Source of the DNA: Candidatus Aenigmatarchaeota archaeon
GTDB lineage: Archaea; Aenigmatarchaeota; Aenigmatarchaeia; QMZP01
Length of the DNA: 64,000 nt
Assembly (NCBI GenBank): GCA_016185435.1
Contig: JACPNN010000013.1
Span: 1 to 64,000, forward strand
Reading direction: 5' to 3'
Of the stretch, positions 49,211 through 55,637 are shown one piece after another; within the stretch, counting starts at the first letter, position 1, and the number at the start of each line of letters is the position of its first letter. Under the pieces are notes generated by a model that was not told the DNA's origin, searched no databases, and was given only the letters and a program-made list of their open reading frames with translations. A program made the translations under genes and the position numbers.

Positions 49211-49265
49211 ATTCTTGCTGCGGGCCCTTGATGTTAAGGAGATATTGGCGATAGCTTTGAATATA

Positions 49266-49913
49266 TTACTGAACCAATCTTGCATTTTCATCTCCGTGAA
49301 AATGTAGACCGTGATCATTAATAATAAGGGCTCTTAAACTCGCTTTTGAATATGGGTCAGAAGAAAAAATGGCCTTTTCTATTTCCTGCTCTGCCGCTCT
49401 ATGAGAGGCTTCGACTGACTCTTTGGTGCTGTCCCCTCTAATCAAATGTAATGGGACCAAGTTTGATGTTTCCATAACAGGTCTGGATACAGGATCATTA
49501 AGAGGCTGTGAATATTTTTCATTCTGGTACGCATTCCAAAAATTGGATTTATAGCCAATAAAACACTGGCAATTGTGCGTGCTTACTGCCTTTTCACCGA
49601 GTTCAGTAGCGGAGTTACATGAACGAACGAAGCTAATGGTATCTGTAAATACATGGGCTTCACTTAAAGTTATAGCTGCGCATTTATCATTTCCATAGAA
49701 TACTGTGTTATTTCCGTGGCCGTTCAAAAAAACAAAGTCAGGTTTAAGAGCTTCCATGCAAGATAGTATTTTGCCCTTTAATGCTTTTACTCCATCTATT
49801 TTTGTCACTCGGAAACCTTTGTTTTCCGCTTCATTGATCACAGGAATTGACCAATGAAACATGTAATGGGTGATTGCATCATGGTCTGTTCTAACTACTA
49901 ACATTTTTTTCAT
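49266..49913 (-). CDS. Caspase-fold (clan CD, C25/CHAT-like) cysteine peptidase
   Basis: A 215-residue protein. The predicted histidine motif is KPDFVFLNGHGNNTVFYGND and the predicted cysteine motif is TISFVRSCNSATELGEKAV, about 45 residues apart, each at the end of a hydrophobic strand. The 'NGHG... (S)C(N)SA' arrangement fits gingipain/CHAT-type clan CD peptidases better than the DQCYG type of the other caspase-like gene here. No signal peptide, so it acts in the cytoplasm. The start overlaps the upstream small gene by 23 bases. AT-rich composition and the gene remnant beneath the cassette point to acquisition. Confidence 0.6.
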   Translation of the reverse strand: MKKMLVVRTDHDAITHYMFHWSIPVINEAENKGFRVTKIDGVKALKGKILSCMEALKPDFVFLNGHGNNTVFYGNDKCAAITLSEAHVFTDTISFVRSCNSATELGEKAVSTHNCQCFIGYKSNFWNAYQNEKYSQPLNDPVSRPVMETSNLVPLHLIRGDSTKESVEASHRAAEQEIEKAIFSSDPYSKASLRALIINDHGLHFHGDENARLVQ

Positions 49914-50136
49914 GTCTCTCCGCAATCTTTCTAGAAATAATTGGCATTTGCTGGATGAATAATATTTCCATCTCAACGGCTGCATTCCCCACATCGGTGC
50001 CATTCTTTATTTCCTCGATTAACTGATTACGAGTGAAACCTCCGTATGTCCCAATAGAAAAACTGACGTTTGAGGGTACCTGTGTTAATCTGATAATTGC
50101 AAGCTCCCTGATATCCTTATCGAATTTCATACTCAT
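49891..50136 (-). CDS. Small partner protein 2 of the caspase-like cassette
   Basis: An 81-residue protein: FDKDIRELAIIRLTQVPSNV, then GFTRNQLIEEIKNGTDVGNA and EILFIQQMPIISRKIAERHE. The middle segment looks like a helix-turn element. It overlaps the peptidase gene by 23 bases and follows the first small gene by seven, so all three are one operon. The segment NGTDVGNAAVEMEILF resembles DGSRMGKAAYEKLQAAF in the first protein, so the two partners may be distantly related. Unknown family. Confidence 0.55.
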   Translation of the reverse strand: MSMKFDKDIRELAIIRLTQVPSNVSFSIGTYGGFTRNQLIEEIKNGTDVGNAAVEMEILFIQQMPIISRKIAERHEKNVSS

Positions 50137-50143
50137 ATCCACA

Positions 50144-50485
50144 TCATTCTTTTATTACATTTATTTTTTTAAGCTGTCTCAGTATATCAATTGAATTCTT
50201 ACCATCGTTTCTGATTTCGATATATGCAGATTCCCACGTAAATGGCTGGCCATTTACAACCGCGATAGTTTCACCCCTCAATGGAGCCGGAACGGCAGCA
50301 AATGTTTTGAAAAAAGCTGCTTGAAGTTTCTCATATGCAGCTTTACCCATACGACTGCCATCAGACATCTCACTCATTAAATAATATAATGGAATATCAT
50401 ATAAATAAGAACTTTCGTAATATAGATGTAAACCAAGGCCGAGATAGCCGAGAAGCTCGGCATCTGCACGGCGTCCGTAATCCAC
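50144..50485 (-). CDS. Small partner protein 1 of the caspase-like cassette
   Basis: A 113-residue protein starting MDYGRRADAELLGYLGLGLH. It has an aromatic-rich stretch (YYESSYLYDIPLYYLMSEMS), a helix with DGSRMGKAAYEKLQAAFF and a C-terminal ESAYIEIRNDGKNSIDILRQ. It is the first gene of the cassette. Its first ~50 bases lie antisense over a gene remnant on the plus strand, so its start may have been built from the insertion site. Function unknown. Confidence 0.55.
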   Translation of the reverse strand: MDYGRRADAELLGYLGLGLHLYYESSYLYDIPLYYLMSEMSDGSRMGKAAYEKLQAAFFKTFAAVPAPLRGETIAVVNGQPFTWESAYIEIRNDGKNSIDILRQLKKINVIKE

Positions 50486-50617
50486 TACACTAAGGATATG
50501 CCCGGAAGACGAGGCAACCCGAGACTCGGCGGCAATTCCTTACGCCTCCTGAAGGAGCTTATGGAGAAGGGATACTACATCCAGAAGGGCGAGGGCTACA
50601 TGACGCAGCATTGGTAG
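50432..50617 (+). pseudogene. C-terminal remnant of a winged-helix protein cut by the cassette
   Basis: The plus strand is open from 50432 to a TAG at 50617 and reads TKAEIAEKLGICTASVIHYT, then GRRGNPRLGGNSLRLLKELM, then EKGYYIQKGEGYMTQHW. This has resident GC-rich codon use and an HTH-wing character, but no start codon at its beginning; upstream is the AT-rich cassette. I read it as the 3' part of a gene whose 5' part was lost when the cassette arrived. Confidence 0.5.
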
Positions 50618-50676
50618 ATTTTTTCATTCGGAACTACTGAGGCTCCATGCCCAACGCGGATGCTCAATACTTCCAT

Positions 50677-53600
50677 TTATCCTTCAGCTCTTCTATGCGT
50701 GGCTGAAAAGTACAATACGCAGCAGACGGCAGCTATCAGGGCCAGCCATTCCAGAGTCAGCTCTGAAAAGCCTACAGGGGGGGAAATGATGACTGTCATG
50801 GTGTCTGAATCCTCATCCCCTAGGACGCTGTATGCGGACAGGTCAAGCCTGTAGCTCCCGGGCTCGGAGGAATAGATGTCGACATATACGGCCTTTTCCT
50901 CCCCTAGCCGGAGGGCCGCAGTTGCCTGCGAGCCGTCGCCGGATACTTCAACGCCGTCAGTGGGCCTCTGCCTGCTGAAGCCTGCCTGCCTGTAGCCGTC
51001 GAGCTTCAGGTATATGGTTGCATTGCTTTCCTTCAGGTTCCTTGCAAGAACCTTCGTCTGCTGCTTTCCGCCGAGATTCAGCTGGACAGCCCTTTCGGCA
51101 AAGTTTGCCAGCGGGTGCCTTACAAAGAACATCCAGCCGCTGGAAAATGAATTTTCGGCCTTGTCGGTCACATCTATCTTGGCCTTCGCCTGCCCTTTCA
51201 GGCTGAGATTGAGGCTTATGCTGCAGTTGCTCCACTGCATCACACCTGAGGCAGGGCATTCCTTCTCTACGCGCCTCTCCCCTCCTCCATCATCGACAAA
51301 GGCCTCTATCCTGTTGCTCATGATGCCGGATGTGTTGTCGATTGCGCCTGAAAATATGTCAATCCCTCTCAGCTCGCCCTTGATCACGCCGGGGCTCAGG
51401 GCAGTTCCGTTCTGGTTGTACAGGCCGATGGACAGGTTTGGCCGGATGAAATCTGCCTGGAATTCCAGCAGCCTTATCTTGTCCGCGCTCTTGCCCGGAT
51501 TCGGCCACTCCTCCTGGCCGCCGGTATGGGTCGCTGACAGCATGAGCCTGTATGTCTTCCCGTGCGAGATGCCATCCGCCAGCCTGAAAAGGGCTTTCCT
51601 GTCGGTCAGGCATGTCTGCCCGCCGCTGGAAAGGCCCGGCCAGAGGGCCGGATCATAGGCGACAAGCCCGCCCGAGCTGACATTGTACTTGATATTGAAG
51701 CAGATGATGCCAAGGCCCATAGACCCGAAGCTTATTCTGACGCCGCTGCTTGTGACGTGAGAAGAATTGATATAGGCAGGCAGGGGGCGGAAATATGAGG
51801 AATTCAGGAACATGACCTTTGAGCTGGCATAGCCGTAATCGCCCTTGTTTCCAGCATAGTCGGTTGCCATGCATCTGAATTCCAGCGTGTCCTCCTTTGT
51901 CCCCTGGTAGGGGATTGTCACAGAGCCTCCGGTTGTTGAGTTGGGAGCGGCCGGAGACCACTGCGAAGTCGAGTTCCTGTATTCAAGGCTGCCTTCCCTG
52001 ACGCCTGAGCCGCCGTCCGCCAGGGACCATGAAACTTCAACATTGGTGCCGGTGTAAGGCCCGACATCTATTGAGCAGCCCGGCTTTCCTGTGTCCACAG
52101 CCACGCCTTTGGGGAAGCTGAAAGAGGATGCCATGCCCTTCTTCGATATGCCTCTTGCCCTGAACTCGTAGATCCTGCCATCGAAAACTGTTTCGGCTTC
52201 GAGATTGCCGAAGATGGCCGACGCCTGCCTTGTGATGAGCCATCTTTCCCAGTCATGGAGAAGAACAGTTGAGACATTGCCTTTCAGCTCTGGGAAGGCC
52301 GGCTTCTCTATTGTCACATTGTATGTCCTGTACTGGACCTCATATGCGTCAAGGTCGCTCATATTGGCCGACCATGAGACATTGAAGGCGGTGATGTTGG
52401 TGAACCATCTGCCGGACAAGGATGAATAAAAGGACGGGGTTATGCTTATGATGCCCGAACTAGTCACCAAAGGGCTGCTGATTGTCACATTGATTATGCT
52501 GTCCATGTTCGCGCTCGCCAGGCCGAGGCTGTCCACCGCCATGACCGAGGCTGTATATGTTCCCGGATATGCGTATGTGTGGTATATTGTGGGCTGGATG
52601 GTTATCATTGTGATGCTGTCCCCGAAATTCCATAAGTAGGAGACTATGGAATCATTGTCCGGATCATAAGAGCCTGCGGCTGAGAACAATATTGCCAGGA
52701 CAGTGCTTGCAGCCTGCGGCTCCGCGCTTATTCTGGCCACAGGTGGGCTGTTGTTTATGACCAGAAGGGTGGAATTCGCATATGGTGACCAGGAGTTGCT
52801 GTCATCCCTGACCCTGAAAAGGACGGTATAATTTCCCGGGGAAAAATCAGACCTGACAAATGAAGACTGGTTGGAGGCAATGCTTCCGTTTATTGTCCAT
52901 TCATAAGCGGCGATGATGCCCTCAAAATCATAGCCTGAGCCTGAAAAGCTGACAGTCTGGTTCGGGTTGGCGACGGATGGGAAGATACGGTCGATGCTTG
53001 CAATGGGCGGGGAATTGCCTCCAACGCTGAGCGTAGCGTTAGTAGGCGCAGACCATAGGCCAAGATTGTCCCTGACCCTGAAAAGGACAGTGTAGTAGCC
53101 GGGAGAAATGTCGGCCCTGATGAAGGAGCTTTCAGAAGATATGGCTGTTCCGTTTATGGCCCACTCATAAGCGGCAATTGTGCCGTCTGTGTCAGTCCCT
53201 GATCCGGTGAAATTGACGGCCTGGCCCTGCGCGGCCGGATTCGGGGATATAAGAATTATAGCGGCCTCTGGCGGCGAATTCGCAGCAGGCTGCTCGCTCC
53301 CCATGGATACTGACGGCTCTGAAGTTGCATACTTCCTGACAAACAGCCAGTCAATATCTGTCGTTGCGTAATAGTATACCCACAGCCTGACATGCTTGCT
53401 GGCAAGAGCTGGAGCTGCATTTGACAGGCTCGCCTTTTCTGAACCGTCAATAAACAGCTTTGCGTTTTCTGAAATGTGCCACAAAAAACGCTTCGGCGTA
53501 GAGAAATCGAAAGTAAAGGCAGGCGATGTGCTGACACTGTTTACTGTGAAGACTATCTTATTGTCGAATTTCGACATGAAAATCCCGTTATTGGCCCCCG

Positions 53601-54894
53601 GGTCAGAGGATGTGCTGTCAGTCAGGACTGTCCTGTACTGGGAATATGTCTGCCCCTGAGACGACAGGGAGAGCATCTTCTGCTCGAACCTGAATTTGTC
53701 TCCAGAAAGCTGGTTTTTGGAAGACAGGCTTACTCCACCGCTATTCGAAGACTGGAAGGCGAGTTTTCCATTTGACACAGAGTAAGAGCCTGTGCCGCCA
53801 GCATAGGAAAGAAGATTCTGGTTCCATTTGGAAGTGTTAAGGCTTGTCCCCTCAAAATCATCGAAGAAATCGAATGTGGAGTCCCCATTGCTGGCAGAGG
53901 CAGCGGAAGGGTTGCCATAATTGACATATATAGTTTTTGTCCCTGATGGAATTGAAGGAATCTTTACCCAGAACCTGCCGTCAGACTCTGTCCAGAAATT
54001 CAGTTGTGTTGAACTGTCTGAATCAACAAACCTTATGTCGTCATAGTTGGGCTTGGCCTTGGCTTCGTAAAGTGACTGTATTTCAGCTGAGGATAAAGCC
54101 CTGCTGTAAATTCTTACTTCGTCAATCGTGCCGTTGAAATATTCAGAACCGCATCCTGTGGTTCCGGAAGAAAAGTCATAACCAATTGCCAATGAAGAGC
54201 TTGAAGATATTGATTTTCCAGAGGGAGCCGTAGCAGTGCCTATCAGTGTCCCGTCAACATAAAGACGGAGGAGACCATTATCATTGACGCCCGTGAGATG
54301 ATGCCATGCATTGTCATTGTACGTGCTGGATGAGGTTACCCTTGCAATTACATTTCCTCCATCGTCAATAATGAAAAAATCAGCTACACCGGCACCTCCT
54401 GATTTTCCTATTCTCAGGCGATAGCCTGGAGTTCCGCAGGCGCCTTTTGCTATGACATTGCCTATTCCTGTACCACTCGTTTTAAACCATGCCGAGAGCG
54501 TGAAGCTTGTTGTCGACGTTGGGAAGTTAAATGCAGCAATATTGCCTGCATCGGCATAATCATTGACTCCGTCAAAACCGATGGCCTTCCCATGCTTGCC
54601 GTCAGACCATGAAGGATTATTGACAAGAGTTCCTGTATTCCCGTTTCCGCTGCTGTCCATGGCAGTTGTGCCTGAACCCTCATCAAAGTGCCAGGAGCCT
54701 GCCAGACCCGATTCATCATAAACAGGATTCGCAACCATAACCTGGTAGTCTATCAGGTTGGAGCTGCTATTGATGCTGACAGGCTTCTTGTACTGCCATG
54801 ACTGGGCAGAAGCCTGCTGCGGGAGAAAAACCAGTAAGAGAAGCAGAAATATGATGCCCGAAGTGATTTTAAAGCTGACCTTTCCTTTTGTCAT
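50677..54894 (-). CDS. Giant surface protein: DUF2341 split by LamG, PKD repeats, C-terminal anchor
   Basis: A 1,405-residue protein. A signal peptide (about 1-30) is followed by a DUF2341 start (YKKPVSINSSSNLIDYQVMV). A LamG/concanavalin-like domain follows (about 62-275, SWHFDEGSGTTAMDSSGNGN to SRALSSAEIQSLYE), then the rest of DUF2341 (FWVKIPSIPSGTKTIYVNYG). A second jelly-roll domain lies at about 345-535. Three PKD-like repeats with the 'GTIAAYEW' core and a further 'SYLWNFGDS' PKD follow, then fibronectin-like and Ig-like domains, and a C-terminal membrane segment (LEWLALIAAVCCVLYF). Probably an adhesin or S-layer-linked protein. Confidence 0.88.
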   Translation of the reverse strand: MTKGKVSFKITSGIIFLLLLLVFLPQQASAQSWQYKKPVSINSSSNLIDYQVMVANPVYDESGLAGSWHFDEGSGTTAMDSSGNGNTGTLVNNPSWSDGKHGKAIGFDGVNDYADAGNIAAFNFPTSTTSFTLSAWFKTSGTGIGNVIAKGACGTPGYRLRIGKSGGAGVADFFIIDDGGNVIARVTSSSTYNDNAWHHLTGVNDNGLLRLYVDGTLIGTATAPSGKSISSSSSLAIGYDFSSGTTGCGSEYFNGTIDEVRIYSRALSSAEIQSLYEAKAKPNYDDIRFVDSDSSTQLNFWTESDGRFWVKIPSIPSGTKTIYVNYGNPSAASASNGDSTFDFFDDFEGTSLNTSKWNQNLLSYAGGTGSYSVSNGKLAFQSSNSGGVSLSSKNQLSGDKFRFEQKMLSLSSQGQTYSQYRTVLTDSTSSDPGANNGIFMSKFDNKIVFTVNSVSTSPAFTFDFSTPKRFLWHISENAKLFIDGSEKASLSNAAPALASKHVRLWVYYYATTDIDWLFVRKYATSEPSVSMGSEQPAANSPPEAAIILISPNPAAQGQAVNFTGSGTDTDGTIAAYEWAINGTAISSESSFIRADISPGYYTVLFRVRDNLGLWSAPTNATLSVGGNSPPIASIDRIFPSVANPNQTVSFSGSGYDFEGIIAAYEWTINGSIASNQSSFVRSDFSPGNYTVLFRVRDDSNSWSPYANSTLLVINNSPPVARISAEPQAASTVLAILFSAAGSYDPDNDSIVSYLWNFGDSITMITIQPTIYHTYAYPGTYTASVMAVDSLGLASANMDSIINVTISSPLVTSSGIISITPSFYSSLSGRWFTNITAFNVSWSANMSDLDAYEVQYRTYNVTIEKPAFPELKGNVSTVLLHDWERWLITRQASAIFGNLEAETVFDGRIYEFRARGISKKGMASSFSFPKGVAVDTGKPGCSIDVGPYTGTNVEVSWSLADGGSGVREGSLEYRNSTSQWSPAAPNSTTGGSVTIPYQGTKEDTLEFRCMATDYAGNKGDYGYASSKVMFLNSSYFRPLPAYINSSHVTSSGVRISFGSMGLGIICFNIKYNVSSGGLVAYDPALWPGLSSGGQTCLTDRKALFRLADGISHGKTYRLMLSATHTGGQEEWPNPGKSADKIRLLEFQADFIRPNLSIGLYNQNGTALSPGVIKGELRGIDIFSGAIDNTSGIMSNRIEAFVDDGGGERRVEKECPASGVMQWSNCSISLNLSLKGQAKAKIDVTDKAENSFSSGWMFFVRHPLANFAERAVQLNLGGKQQTKVLARNLKESNATIYLKLDGYRQAGFSRQRPTDGVEVSGDGSQATAALRLGEEKAVYVDIYSSEPGSYRLDLSAYSVLGDEDSDTMTVIISPPVGFSELTLEWLALIAAVCCVLYFSATHRRAEG

Positions 54895-54941
54895 TGTTTA
54901 ATAATATTTGCCTTATTAGTAATATAATCCACTTGAGCCTT

Positions 54942-55070
54942 ATGAGAACCAAAGACAAAACAGCCTTCTACCCTCTTTTTCCAAAAAAGAGGGTAAGCTA
55001 TCCAGAAAAAGGGATTACAGAGACCAAAATAGATAATTCCCCTCATTGGCTTTCCATAGTTCCTATTTAA
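54942..55070 (+). CDS. Possible 42-codon ORF resembling the NadM N-terminus
   Basis: The frame reads MRTKDKTAFYPLFPKKRVSY and stops just before nadM. Its first ten residues echo the start of nadM (MKLRNRTAFFAGRF), so it may be a degenerate 5' duplication. A strong hairpin lies within it. Coding status doubtful. Confidence 0.22.
   Translation: MRTKDKTAFYPLFPKKRVSYPEKGITETKIDNSPHWLSIVPI
54969..54995. repeat. Perfect 12-bp inverted repeat (hairpin)
   Basis: TACCCTCTTTTT and its exact complement AAAAAGAGGGTA flank a three-base loop (CCA). The hairpin lies between two divergent genes (the surface protein and nadM), where a terminator is not expected. It could be a regulatory site or an RNA structure in a nadM leader. 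Confidence 0.8.
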
Positions 55071-55093
55071 TGACCATTTTAATATTGATAGTC

Positions 55094-55591
55094 ATGAAAC
55101 TCAGAAACAGAACAGCTTTTTTCGCAGGCAGGTTCCAGCCTTTGCACATGGGCCACATGCATGCCCTCAGAGAGCTGTTTAAGGAGTATCCAAAGGTTAT
55201 AATAGCCATAGGCAGCATAAACAGGAGCGGCCCAGATAATCCGTTCACTTTTGGCGAAAGAAAGCAAATGCTTGATGCTGCCCTTAAGAAATACAAAGGC
55301 AGATACCGGATAATTGGCCTCAGGGACAGGGGCTCCAATGAGGAATGGGCCAGCAATGCGATAAAAACGGCCAGGTTCGATGTCGTGGTTACAGGGAATA
55401 GTATAGTAAGGGAATGCTTCTTGCCCTTGAATATCGAGATAAGGGAGCCTGATTTCTTTCATCCTGAAAAGTACAATGGGACAAAAATAAGGGGTCTTAT
55501 TTTCAAAGTGGGAAAATGGAGGCATCTGGTGCCGGAAGAGGTATCAGAAATAATCAGAATCAAGCATAAAAGCCTTCCCCTCTCCAAATAA
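55094..55591 (+). CDS. nadM: Nicotinamide-nucleotide adenylyltransferase (archaeal NadM type)
   Basis: A 165-residue HxGH nucleotidyltransferase that makes NAD+ from NMN and ATP. Motifs are FFAGRFQPLHMGHMHALREL (HxGH here as HMGH), IAIGSINRSGPDNPFTFGER and the C-terminal NGTKIRGLIF (the ISSTxxR equivalent). Length is typical for archaea. The ATG at 55094 follows a TATA box (55064-55073) by about 25 bases. It is followed by ileS 46 bases later. Confidence 0.93.
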   Translation: MKLRNRTAFFAGRFQPLHMGHMHALRELFKEYPKVIIAIGSINRSGPDNPFTFGERKQMLDAALKKYKGRYRIIGLRDRGSNEEWASNAIKTARFDVVVTGNSIVRECFLPLNIEIREPDFFHPEKYNGTKIRGLIFKVGKWRHLVPEEVSEIIRIKHKSLPLSK

Positions 55592-55637
55592 TATGAGAAT
55601 GCTGATTCAAAGTGGCTGAATGAGGGATAAAGGAAAT

